From Vespa crabro (lineage: Eukaryota > Arthropoda > Insecta > Hymenoptera > Vespidae), in assembly GCF_910589235.1 (NCBI RefSeq), contig NC_060966.1:5738320-5802319 (forward strand): a stretch of 64,000 nucleotides of DNA, written 5' to 3'. Both the position numbers and the translations under genes were made by a program. The notes below the pieces were generated by a model that had not been told where the DNA came from, did not search any database, and saw nothing but the letters and a program-made list of their open reading frames with translations. Positions 49,115 through 59,640 of the stretch are shown in pieces; position 1 is the first letter of the stretch, and the number at the start of each line of letters is the position of its first letter.

Positions 49115-49606
49115 TTAATTATCGCGAATGTCTACGGCTCGTCGCATAGAGAGACGAGAGACGATGGAAACGAAGTAAGGAACGAAACGAAGGTGATGGC
49201 ATGCGAACGTGTGGGCGTTCGTAAAGGTTGCGCGTGAGAAGAGTAGACGAGAATGCTTACGAAGTAGAAGAAGAAGAAATAGAAGAAGAAGAAGAAGAAG
49301 AAGAAATATGAGGAGACGAAGGAGACCGACGATGAGGAGGTGAGATTGGAGGAGGAGAAAGATTGTGCGCATTCGAAGACAATGGGAAAGAGAGGTTTGT
49401 CTCCGCGGATTACAATGCAAAACTTTTCGTTCGTAAGCGAACGAACGGACTTGGCATCGAGCAAAGTCTTTAACCACCGCGTTCTTCTCGTTACGTCGAC
49501 GAAGAAATTCTAATAGTAGAACATCTCCAAATCTCTTGAAAAGCTCTTCTCTTTGTCGCTGACATGCTCTTACCCCCATTACTTGATATCCCCTTGCGTT
49601 ACACAT
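49115..49606 (-). other. Unassigned minus-strand ORF, 163 codons
   Basis: This is the longest single open frame. About 80 residues from an ATG at 49606 are non-repetitive (for example RQREELFKRFGDVLLLEFLR), then a GAA/GAG repeat gives a Leu/Phe/Ser run, then about 40 further mixed residues. No domain is recognised. A strong minus-strand donor-like GGG/GTAAGA lies only 12 codons into the frame. A triplet repeat within the frame suggests that chance maintains it. Confidence 0.15.
49265..49306. repeat. (GAA)n triplet microsatellite
   Basis: About 42 bp of AAG/GAA triplets with one interruption. Confidence 0.9.
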
Positions 49607-50055
49607 AGAATTTTATCTCGTATTTTATTTATTTTTATGTTCCCTTTGTTTTCTTTTTTTCTTTTTTGTAGAAAAAATTTCTCTTATTTAATTAGATCGA
49701 TCATCATTTACATTAGAATCATATAACAATGGGATATTGGAGATCTCTTTGTATGTTCTTTACATACAAAGTATGTGTTTTTGAAAATAGCGATAGCGAT
49801 CAATTGGGAAAATAGAGAAATATTTTTTCTTTGTTTTTTTTTTCTTGTTTTGTTCTATTTTCTTTTTTTTGTTTTTTTTTTTTTTGTTTTTTTTGTAATA
49901 TACCCACATATCTACGTTCGTATTTCTCAAAGCACATCATTTTATTATCTTTTTACATTTACTCGACATGTGTATACTCAACGAATACGAAACGCGTTAC
50001 GGGACAAAGGGGAAACGACGAGATATAATAACGCGACGAAAGAGGCAGAGATGTG

Positions 50056-50075
50056 TAGTCGTAGTAGTAGTAGTC

Positions 50076-50113
<38 letters not shown>
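50056..50113. repeat. (GTA)n triplet microsatellite
   Basis: About 58 bp of GTA/AGT triplets with two GTC variants. It yields poly-V or poly-S frames. Confidence 0.95.
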
Positions 50114-50114
<1 letters not shown>

Positions 50115-50623
50115 ATGGTAGTGGTGGCTTCGAGTTTCCGAGCAAACGAATCCCTAAAACGAAATATGGCCGATGCGGATATCGAAAGGGAGAAAATTTG
50201 TTCGACGCCGAAAAGAGAGGGAAAAAAAGGAAAAGAAAAAAAAAATTCGCGTTTTCATCGTAATTCGTTTGAGAGGGTAGATATCAAAATAAGAAGGGAG
50301 AGAAAGGAAGAAACGAAAAAGAAACCAAAGAAGGAAAGAAAAAAAAAGAAAAAGAAAATACGAAAGAAAACAAGATAAAGAAAGCTTTTGCGATTTATAT
50401 TTTATAATTACGCGTATACGTCATTCTGGTAACACGAATTAAATAATAATAAAAAAGAAAAAAAAGAAGCAAAAAAAGGAAAGAAACAGAGAAGGAAAAA
50501 GAGAAAGAAAAGGAGAAAGAAAAAAATATTCTTGCGTATGGTCAGAGAGAGATTTGCATTCGTTTTTACAAGCGAAACCATCGGTGCCGTGCTGGAACGC
50601 GAAAGAGGACGATCTCGTCGGAT

Positions 50624-50658
<35 letters not shown>

Positions 50659-50675
50659 AACTACTACTACTACTA

Positions 50676-50710
<35 letters not shown>

Positions 50711-50733
50711 ATTACTAATACTACTACCACTCT
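50624..50733. repeat. (CGA)n joined to (CTA)n compound triplet microsatellite
   Basis: CGA/ACG units from about 50624 to 50658 pass into CTA/ACT units to about 50733, with slips at about 50674 and 50710. It yields poly-R, L, T and V frames on both strands. Confidence 0.95.
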
Positions 50734-51071
50734 GTCGTATCGGACAACGTTGGCGATAGTAGTACGTGCGACGAGCCATTTGCATTCCCCTATGCCAATT
50801 CGAGGGAGGAGATACGAAAAGCCTCGACGTGGCGCCGAGCTATATAGCCAAGCTATATAGCTGTGCTTCTATCGCACCCCTCGTTAAAATCCCGTATATG
50901 TATTTATGTATTCGCCAGTAATTCAATACACTCGTAACCCAACTCCGATTCTATATCCCAATCCTGACTGACCGTTCTAGACACCTTTTTTCTATATATA
51001 GGGTGAACCATTTTACATTTATTTATATATTTATTTTCTTCAGACACGATTGATCAGTTTCTATGAGTCAT

Positions 51072-51121
<50 letters not shown>

Positions 51122-52548
51122 TTTAAAATTTATTTTTCTTCTTTTATTCCGGATGTTATATTCCTGTCTGACTTGGAATATCTCTAAGAGTCTGATATTT
51201 CAGATCTTTAAAATTCATAGACGACGATAGCAGTCGGCAATAGTTAATTCGATTTCTCATTCTGCTTTCCTTCCTTCCTTCCTTCCTTCCTTCCATCCTT
51301 CCTCCCTTTCCAAGATTCATTGGAGATAGTCATGGTTAGTTCTCGACGTGTTTACCATCGTCTTCGTTGTTGTCGTTGTCGCCGTCGTCGCCGTCGTCGT
51401 CGTCGAGGTGACAGCAGAGTTTTCCTTCGATATTTGCGATTTATTACAAGATCGAAAGTAGCTTGCTTGAGAAGTTTCATTACACGTACATATTTTTACT
51501 GTAACCCAAGAAGAGGCCGATCGGATTACAAGAATATATCAATTTGAGAATGTTTAGAAAATGGGAAAAAGAAAGAAGGAAATTTTTTTTTTAAATCAAA
51601 TATTAGATTTTAAATGATACGCGTGTGTTATTTTCTTTCAGATATTTTTCTTTGTTTGTTTTTTTTTTCCCAAATCCATTTGTAATCCCTTTGAGTTTGT
51701 CATTGACCATTTCAACGAGATAAAACAAATGAGTATATAAATGTTGATCGTTCGACGTTAACAGAATCTGATTAAAGCTGGGCGTAAGCTCAAAGCCAAG
51801 CGTCTTCTCGTTTCTCTATTCCCTTTCCACGTTGGAAACTTGAACGGCACTTCGGTTCGTCCAGCCATTTAGTTCGTTCGTTCGTTCCGGCGACGATTAT
51901 CCATTAAAATTCATGCGTCGAGGATGACTGTCTTCGTGGAATCGGTTAATTAAATTTATCGTCCTTTTCCTCTTTCCATTTCGTTTAGGATGATATTCGT
52001 ATTAAGGGAATGGTCAAAGAGAGAAAGAGAGAGGGAGAGAGAGAGAAAGGATGATATATTCGAATCTTTTAATTTTCCTTTGAATCTATCGTCGGTGTCT
52101 TTAATAACAAAGCTTTGATCAAATAGCTTGCATACTTTTGTCATGAAATACTTTAACAATCGTTCAAGTTGAAAAAGTGTCTTGAGACACGATGACTACG
52201 ATGACGTATCTCTTGAGTAGGTACTCCTTTCTACGTCGTTTATAAAAACTTAAAACAAGTGGCGTATCGAGATAAAGTAAAACCAAGAGAGGAATTATCA
52301 TTCGATCGAGTATGATCGTTCAACGAGCTGGAGTTAACGAGGGGGCAAAAGATATAGAGAAAGAGACAGAGAAAAGGAAGAAAAGGAAAAGAGAAAATAG
52401 GAGGATGAAGAGGAGGAGGAGGAGGAGAAGCTTTGTTATTAAAAAAGAGCTCTGATTTTTCCGTTGTTATCTCATAGAGAGGCAAGCCGAGAGCTTAATT
52501 ATAGCTTTGCTAAGCGATTATAAAGGCACGTTGAAATATGAAAATAAT
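50734..52548. other. Non-coding stretch with complex islands
   Basis: No gene supported. A complex island (50760-50990) contains the AGCTATATAGC duplication. (AT)n at 51077-51112, (TTCC)n at 51267-51294, a degenerate (TCG)n at 51360-51405. The part 51700-51960 is complex but has no recognisable frame. The TATAGGGTGAACCATTTTAC motif at 50998-51017 resembles an end of a small DNA transposon, but no partner was found. Confidence 0.45.
50838..50862. repeat. Tandem pair of AGCTATATAGC palindromic units
   Basis: AGCTATATAGC occurs twice, 13 bp apart. The second copy extends to the perfect palindrome AGCTATATAGCT. Confidence 0.85.
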
Positions 52549-52549
52549 T

Positions 52550-52854
52550 TACCGTGGTGGTTGTGGTGCTAGCGATGGCGTTGGTATTGGTGATGGTACT
52601 GGTGGTGTGGTGCTAGTACTGGCGTCGGTGCTGCTGTTGGTGCTCTGCGAAGCCAGCCCTTTTTCTCTGCTTTTCTCCTTTACACGACGAACGAGTACGT
52701 AGAAAGTGTGTGCGCGCACAGGAGGGAAGTAAAAATACATAACGTGCAGATATGCGGTACATTGCGCACGCCAAACGACTCGCCATACTCTCCACCCCTC
52801 TTTTACCCTCGTCCATCCACGTAGACGCGAGGTCACGCACGTTCACGATTTCCT
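52550..52854 (-). CDS. Hypothetical Ser/Thr/Pro-rich exon
   Basis: On the minus strand an acceptor-like TTTGCTCAG precedes about 52854, and a donor-like GTAAAT follows CCACCACG at about 52550. The frame in between is open. After a mixed N-terminal part (HVMYFYFPPVRAHTFYVLVR) it becomes low complexity (STNSSTDASTSTTPPVPSPI, then PTPSLAPQPP). Such segments occur in disordered regions of regulators, but a degenerate GGT/GTT triplet repeat would give the same thing. No domain is recognised. Confidence 0.2.
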
Positions 52855-52872
52855 GAGCAAATCGAAATAATC

Positions 52873-52896
52873 TTTCGTTTCGTTTCGTTTCGTTTC
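52873..52896. repeat. (TTTCG)n microsatellite
   Basis: About five TTTCG pentamers. Confidence 0.88.
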
Positions 52897-53217
52897 AATA
52901 TAATTAAAGATATCGAAATCTCCTCGCGCTTTAAGTTGTTTAGAAAATCAGTTTGAGATTAGAACGGTTTATAAAGGGAGAAGACGAGGGATGAAGGGGA
53001 ACGTCCTAAAGACGTGGAAATTCATGGAAATCCACAAAAGCGATTTGTCTGAGACGCTTTCTCAAGTAGAAAAGCATGAACGTTGGAAAAACAACGTTGG
53101 GAAGACGCCTGTCTCTCTCGTCGACACAGAGCCCTTTTCTTTTTCTTTCTTTTTTTTTTTCTCGTTTTCGTCTCCTAATTTTCTTCCCCCTTCTTTCCTT
53201 TCTTTTTCGTCTTTTTT

Positions 53218-53223
<6 letters not shown>

Positions 53224-53264
<41 letters not shown>
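53224..53264. repeat. (CT)n microsatellite
   Basis: About 41 bp of CT. Confidence 0.95.
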
Positions 53265-53268
<4 letters not shown>

Positions 53269-53440
53269 CTTAGATCTATAGAAAGAATAAGGAAAAAGAT
53301 AGTTCGTTGAGTTGAACAATTCAACGAGTCTCGACATTTACGAAAGTGCTTTCTGATCGGTCGATTTCTTTCGAGTAGAACCAACAAATATTCTCGAAAC
53401 GCATCGAAAAGAAAGATCGTCCCTTTATTCGACTCTCCTA

Positions 53441-53467
53441 TTCCTCCTCCTCCTCCTCCTCCTCCTC
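53441..53467. repeat. (TCC)n triplet microsatellite
   Basis: About nine TCC units. Confidence 0.92.
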
Positions 53468-53675
53468 TTTCTTGTTTCTTTTCGCTCGACTTGACGCACA
53501 TGACACGGACAAATGTTCCTTCGAGAGAAGACACGTTTACGATTCGCGAGAACTATCTGATCGGATAAGTATAATAAGAAGAGAAGATGGAAAAAAGAAG
53601 ACTTTTTTCAAATCTTTCCACGAGAGATTTTACAGTGAAAACTTATATAAGTAACTTATATACTTACATACATAC

Positions 53676-53681
<6 letters not shown>

Positions 53682-53716
<35 letters not shown>
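53682..53716. repeat. (AT)n microsatellite
   Basis: About 34 bp of alternating AT. Confidence 0.93.
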
Positions 53717-53719
<3 letters not shown>

Positions 53720-54154
53720 TATTTTTGCAATACTTCGTTCAAGCGTCAAAGTATTTAGATAAATCTTATATAGGTCATCAATTTTCGTAAGATAAAAAAT
53801 AAATTTTATCGGCAAATTTGAAAGGATTAATCTTGTCGACTTTTCCTCCCTAAAGCAGGTGAAAGCTGGGTTCCTCTAATTTATCGTATCCATAGCGACC
53901 GAAGCTCAGGTGCTCGAAATAACCCCCGTTCTTTTTAAGAAAAAAAGAGAGAGAGAGAGAGAGAGAGAGGGAAAGAGGAAGAGGAAGAGGGAGAGAGAAC
54001 GTGCAATACTCCTTCGTAGCCTGGTTAAGACGTAATTGGTCGGAGCTTTACGTACGTTCAACGCGACCAAATTACAGAGGCTGGCCGCCTTCAAGGCAAT
54101 TGCTTCTCGCGAACGATTGGAAGTAGAAGTTAGAAGAAGTAGAAGAAGAAGAAA
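53717..54154. other. Non-coding stretch
   Basis: Complex at 53830-53930 and 54000-54115 around a GA tract (53947-53969). No gene is recognised. Confidence 0.5.
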
Positions 54155-54188
54155 AGGAGGAGGAGGAGGAGGAGGAGGAGGAGGAGGA
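54155..54188. repeat. (GGA)n triplet microsatellite
   Basis: About eleven GGA units. Confidence 0.92.
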
Positions 54189-54429
54189 AAAGGAAGAGAA
54201 CGAACTCGTCATTGTTTCTCGATCTAGTTCACGATTAATATCATCGGCTAACGAGATTACTTTCTACGGGGTTAGTATCACCCTCTGTAGTGTTCCTGTT
54301 AGAAAAAGAAAGAGAGAAAATCTCGAAGAAAAACGTTGATAATAACCACAGTGAATTATCGATCGAGTCTCACCGATCTCTCCTTCTCTCTCACTCCTTC
54401 TTCTCGTTCTCTCTCTTTCCTTCATTTTG

Positions 54430-54620
54430 ACGATAGTACTAGAGCGTAGAGCTTACACAGAAGCTTGCAAGCTTCGCGGGGATATTATTAGCTCGATGGT
54501 ATTGCTTCAGGGTGGCAAGCTTATGCGAAGGAGAGGCGCCTGTTCTCGTTCATCCGTGATGCGATCGTTCACACTCTCTCGCACATAGTCATGGCATCAA
54601 CGTCTATGTAGAATCCACCC
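54430..54620. other. Repeat-free block with a perfect palindrome
   Basis: About 190 bp of complex DNA. It contains GAAGCTTG joined to CAAGCTTC at 54460-54475, a perfect 16-bp palindrome, and a further GCAAGCTT at 54513. No open frame. Confidence 0.35.
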
Positions 54621-54665
54621 TCTCTCTCTCTCTCTATCTCACTCTCCCTCTCACTCTCTCTTTGC

Positions 54666-54684
54666 GTGTGTGTGTGTGTGTGTG
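54666..54684. repeat. (GT)n microsatellite
   Basis: About 19 bp of GT following a CT-rich tract. Confidence 0.88.
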
Positions 54685-55026
54685 TCTTACTTCCGTCCTT
54701 CCATTTACCACCTAATCAACATCTTTATTATTTAGGTGAATACTTGAAGACACGTCTGTTCTCATGTCGTAGGAAAATCTCCAACTTATTATCGATTAAT
54801 CGATCTTTTGCCATGAAATTATTTACAATGGAAAAGGAAAAGAGGAAAGGTATAAGCAAACAAATGTATCGTTTTAAATGCATACACGCATTCTCTTTGC
54901 TTAATTGCACTGGCTCTGTCGTATAATGAATTTATTTCGATGGATATCGTGCAAATGGACCGATCGATTTTAAGTGATAATCGTATTATCCAATGAACTT
55001 TACCTTCGTTCTCGTTTGTCCAATTA

Positions 55027-55029
<3 letters not shown>

Positions 55030-55061
<32 letters not shown>
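55030..55061. repeat. (CT)n microsatellite
   Basis: About 32 bp of CT. A T run of about 25 follows at 55156-55180. Confidence 0.93.
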
Positions 55062-55064
<3 letters not shown>

Positions 55065-55155
55065 TTATTTAACTATCTATCTCTCTCCCGCTTTTACCTC
55101 GTTCGTCTCATTTTTTCCTTTCTTTCGTTTTTGTCTTTTCTATTTACTTTTTCTG

Positions 55156-55180
<25 letters not shown>

Positions 55181-55186
<6 letters not shown>

Positions 55187-56901
55187 CGACATGCCTGCGA
55201 ATATTTGGTATCAATTATAGGAAAATTCGATGATGATTTTCCAGAGTGGAATTACACGAATAACGTGGAAAAAATCATTTCGAGGGAATAATAGTAATGT
55301 GACTAGCAGTGAAATCTCATCATTTCCTTTACCTTTCTTCGAAACGACGTGAATGGAAATACGATCTTAATAAATATAAGAAATAAATCTTAATAAATAT
55401 ATACGATAAGAATGTAATCGCAATTTTCAGTCGAAATATTTACGACGAATTTATTTCGGAAAATTTCTCAAATTAATTCTCAACGAGTAAATATGCTTTA
55501 TTAAGTTAAAATAATAATACATATCTTTATTTTTTTGCGTGATATAATATAAAATAAAATCAAATTATTTGGTTAATGATAAAAATATCTTCGAGATGGG
55601 GAAGGTGGGGGAAGAGGGGGAGAGGAGATGGTAAGATCTATAAAATTAATCACATTTAAGAGTTAATCGAATTAGTTAGAGTAAAGAGTAATCAGTATAA
55701 AAAACGAATTCATTGAATAGATCTGAAAGAAGGCGAAATCCTTCTGCTTAAGAAAATCTTAAGAAAATCTTGCGGCCAATTCTCTTTTTATGTTCTTTTA
55801 TACGCACACGCATGGTTGGTTGCTAATAGAAAACACTTTTAAATATACATTTATATATATATATATATTTTCGTCGAGTACATAAGATAGAAGAAAATAT
55901 CCATCTTTTCTTAGTAATCTCGAAAAAGGAAGTTTCATCGAAATGACAGGCATGATATTACTTGTGTCCTATATTTCTAGGACAACGAAGTACCTAGCAA
56001 GCTAGCTGTCGTCGTAAATTTTCTTTTAAACGTTCCTCGGACAAGACTTAATAACAGACTACACGTATAACGCTATATTCTTGAGAACGTTATGCGAAAA
56101 GAGTAGAAAAGGTTTTTCTATAGTAACATTTGACGTAACCATCTCGATTTACATTTCCATTGGAATCATTTAAAATTCTTAATGGCTCATAGAGATATCG
56201 CTAAATAAATGAAACATAGAGAGGAAGACTTGAAAATTTTTGCGTGAAATCGTGCTCACCAGTTTTCATAAATGACAAAGAGAGCGAAAGAAGAATCCCC
56301 AGTTCGTCCAGTATAATAATTGGTTTTATGTAACAGGTGCTCGTTAGTTTCTCGTATCCGTGCGAGTTATCTCTTACCTGTAACAGAAACGAAGGTCAAC
56401 GATTGGTTAGTCATTTTAATTAGTTGATGATCGAGGTCAATGTAAGTTACGTGTTAAACATACAGAAACGGGATCGTTTCTTTTATTCTTTCGTTTCAAT
56501 TGCAATTGTTATTGAAATTTTTTTTTTACTAGCTGACGCATTGATAAAATATAAAAAGAGATTAGAAATTTTTTGGAACAAAAACGTTTCGCCCATACGT
56601 TCGTCGTTTACGACGAGATCTACAGGTGTCACGTTACGCTCTAGCGTAAATTCAATCAATTTTTTGGGGCTTTTTTTTTATAACAGTATTCGAGATTTGA
56701 AAGAGGGAGAGAGAGAAAAATCACCCGTCGATTCGTTACTCTAATATAGATAGAACTACGGAATGAAATATTGGTGGTAAAGCTGAGAAAATCGATGCTA
56801 GTCAGAGTTCTACTTGGGAATCTTTCATAAAGATATATAAAGTAACTTAAGTTTATGAATATATCTATATAATATCTTAAAAGAAAAACAGACCGACAGT
56901 C

Positions 56902-56932
<31 letters not shown>

Positions 56933-57011
56933 TATCTTTATTTGAAAATGGATATCTTTGCATATTTAATTCACTTCCCTTTTTTTGCTTATCCAAGGAT
57001 ATTTCTTTTAG
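55181..57011. other. Non-coding stretch
   Basis: No gene supported. The DNA is largely unique and AT-rich. (GA)n lies at 56908-56932. A + strand frame at 56424-56744 is mixed but unrecognised. CAG/GTAAGA donor context on the minus strand occurs at about 56374-56383. Confidence 0.45.
56601..56649. repeat. Two adjacent perfect 6-bp hairpins
   Basis: TCGTCG/CGACGA around TTTA (56601-56616) and TTACGC/GCGTAA around TCTA (56634-56649), 17 bp apart. Confidence 0.75.
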
Positions 57012-57116
57012 GAAGTCCTACGACGACATCGGGAATCAAATTCTCGCATCGTCGCGTCCGTCTCTCGTTTAAGATACTTTGGGGTCTATTAGCAAGTTTC
57101 GAACGAGTCCCAGGAG
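57012..57116 (+). CDS. Hypothetical 105-nt exon
   Basis: It is preceded by a pyrimidine-rich TTTCTTTTAG ending at 57011 and followed by GGAG/GTACTG. One frame is open through it (SPTTTSGIKFSHRRVRLSFK and onward). It contrasts with the flanking simple DNA, but no domain is recognised, and the same frame stays open on both sides. Confidence 0.15.
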
Positions 57117-57119
57117 GTA

Positions 57120-57430
57120 CTGTCTGCTACGGAATGTTTCTTTCTCTTTCTCTCTATCCCTCTCTTTCTTCTCTATTATGCTGTGAATCGTAGAGAAGAA
57201 ATAAAAAGATGTAGGGTAAAGGCGGTGGATAAAGAGGAAAGGGAAAGAGGAGTCGAGGGAAAAGTCGAGAGTGGTTAGAAGAAGAAAAAGAAAGAAATAA
57301 AAAGATAGATAGAAAGAAAAAGAGAGAGAGAGAGAGAGGTGAGGAAGAAAATGGAGATGCGGTGGGAAGGTAGAGTTTACCAGCATCCTAGGAGGGTGCT
57401 GCACCTGTCCAAAGTCCCTCATCTTATTAC
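57120..57430. other. CT/GA-rich stretch ending in a complex patch
   Basis: Impure CT at 57138-57170, GA at 57320-57340. A complex patch at 57365-57425 reads MRDFGQVQHPPRML on the minus strand before a weak GTAAAC donor. That is too short to call. Confidence 0.3.
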
Positions 57431-58690
57431 TTCGACAAACTCTTAAATACTCCGAGGGCCGAAACTTTTAAATTCCAATAAATATTTAAGTTTTCTCGCA
57501 TTTCCCAAGCAGCACCGTACGCCCCAGGTAATACGTCGCTTTTTTTCCCTCCCTTTTTTCTCTTTTTTTCTCTTTCTTTCTTTTCCATCTTCTTCTTCCC
57601 CTTCTCCTTCTTCTTCCTCTTCCTCTTCTCCTTCTCCTTCCTTCTTGCTCTTTATTCTTAACCATCGGATAGAGAAACGATGAGCAGAGGAATATCTTCC
57701 ACAGGCTGTTTTTCTTTAATTCGCTTCGAGAATTTCACTTTGATCCAGTAGGATTGTATTCAGCTGAATAATCATAGTCATTGTACAATATAGAGGAATA
57801 GAAAAAGAAAGAAAGAAAGAAAGGGAGAAAATGAGAGAAATCGAATCGACAAAACGAATTCATTTTTAAGGGTATTCCCAAGCTGATACTCGACACAGTC
57901 GATATTAATAGCTCCAGCGTATTGTTAATAATTCACTTGGAGGTATACATCAACGACCACGATGGTTATTCTTTTACTCGCTTACAAAGTTCATTAACCG
58001 TTTAAAGAATGAACGAACGCATTTTCGTTATTTTCATGAATTTCTCGTCGTTTGTTGGTTATATGAAATTTTTATAGGATTAAAAATTCCAAAGGGACAT
58101 CTACATAACGCAATTTTATCACGCTTTTGTTTAAATGATGTCAGTCATTTTATCAAGGTTCCAATTCAATCAATCCTTTTCATTATGAACAAGGTTTCAA
58201 TTTTAAAAGAATTTTTTGTGATTTCAATTTTCCTTTTTTATACTTTTTGTAATTTTTATTATTTTTGATTTTTTTTTTTTTACTTCTTGTAATTTTTTTT
58301 TTTTTTGCTTTTTACAATTTTTATTTCCCCCTCCCCCGCCACTTATTGTTAACGTCCGATCGATAAAAGAAGGAACGACAAAAAAATTTCAAATCGTTTC
58401 CAAAATTCATTCGTCTCTTTTTTTTTTTTTTCATAGGAATACATTGGAAATCGTTTAGCGTAGAACGAATATTCTATAATTTTATAAATTGCCGATCTAT
58501 CATTTATTTTATATGAACGAAATAAAATTTACATAATTATAATAAAAATTTTAATGAACACGTTATAATCGTATCGTTATTACGAGAGAAAAGAAAAATA
58601 TTCAATTATAAAAATTATTAATAAAAATAATTTTATTATATTATTGCAATAATATTATTGCAAGGTTTAAATAAATAAAGAAAAAAATAT
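57431..58690. other. Non-coding stretch with complex islands
   Basis: No gene. Pyrimidine-rich at 57540-57650, complex at 57655-57785 and 57870-58020. T-rich near-repeats of a CTTTTTGTAATTTTT type lie at 58230-58320. Confidence 0.5.
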
Positions 58691-58974
58691 CCTTTAAAAC
58701 GGTACTGGTTTCAAGTCTCTACGATTTTTCGTTCCGGAGATATCGCCTTTGAAAGACTTCATTCATTATTCGTATAGTACAGCTGTTCGTAGTAATAGTA
58801 ATAGTAGTAGTAGGAGCGCGTAAATTCTCGGAATTTATATAGGTTAGTGTGTCACCGAGTCAATTTGAATGAAATTATATGGATCAATGGGCCAACATAA
58901 ACGTTTTTCATTTAACTGGAAATATCTGCGGAACTAAAAGTCATAGAGACTTGAATCAAAGATCATTTTAAAGG
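58691..58974. mobile_element. MITE-like element with 57-bp terminal inverted repeats
   Basis: A left arm (58691-58747) and the reverse complement of a right arm (58918-58974) match at 45 of 57 positions by hand alignment. They share CCTTTAAAA at the outer end and TCAAGTCTCTA in the middle. The interior of about 170 bp has no ORF, so the element is non-autonomous. I see no clear target-site duplication, and the superfamily is not assigned. The arms have diverged, which suggests an old insertion. Confidence 0.7.
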
Positions 58975-59020
58975 GCAAACTTTTTTCTATTTATTATTGT
59001 ATTGTTAACAATTAATTAAC

Positions 59021-59052
59021 AATTTGTTATAAACAATTTGTTATAAACAAAG
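59021..59052. repeat. Short tandem repeat
   Basis: AACAATTTGTTAT is repeated in tandem (period 14, about two copies), next to AATTAATTAAC. Confidence 0.7.
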
Positions 59053-59352
59053 TCTTACGAACTAATTTCATCTCGTTTAGCCAATAAAAAATTCAGATTG
59101 CGATCAACTTTTAAAATTACATGAATAAATAAATAATTAATAAACAAATTATGTTTTTATCTAAGAAACAATCTTTTTTTTTTTTTTACGTAACGTAAAC
59201 GTAAAACGATGATATAAAGTAAACGCAGAATAATGATGTAAGATAAACTAAGAAACCATCATTCTTTACTATTTATTTATTACCACTTTTACTACATTTT
59301 AATCTGCATAATTGTTTATCAATATTTAAATCGAAATATAAACTAAATTAAT

Positions 59353-59354
<2 letters not shown>

Positions 59355-59404
<50 letters not shown>
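59355..59404. repeat. T run of 50
   Basis: Fifty consecutive T, by far the longest homopolymer in the window. It could be the antisense 3' end of a retroposed sequence, or slippage. Confidence 0.95.
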
Positions 59405-59408
<4 letters not shown>

Positions 59409-59445
59409 AAAAAATAACGAGTTGCATCGAAAACATATAATTACA

Positions 59446-59640
59446 TTAAAAACAAAACAAGAAAACATAGTTGATCTTTGTATGTCTATATCGTACGACT
59501 TTTCTATACGAAGTTCCTTCGTATCTCGAAAAAGAAGGAAAGTATTCAAGGTGAGCAAAGGTATTGGCCCACTCTGTATATTTTGAGAGCGTCAAAACGT
59601 ATTTAATAGCAGGTCTGGAGCCTCTCGTAGTAGCCACATT
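59446..59640 (-). other. Complex block beside the T run, with Tc1-type end motif
   Basis: The plus strand carries GGTATTGGCCCACTCTGTA (59561-59579), which resembles a Tc1-like terminal repeat (CAGTGGGCCAA-type ends, general knowledge). No matching left end was found. A minus-strand frame of 63 codons over it has no transposase motif. Confidence 0.2.

Noticed and set aside
49968..50378. Long frame with poly-Val and Lys-rich tail
   Set aside because: GTA array plus A/G-rich DNA; no non-repetitive core.
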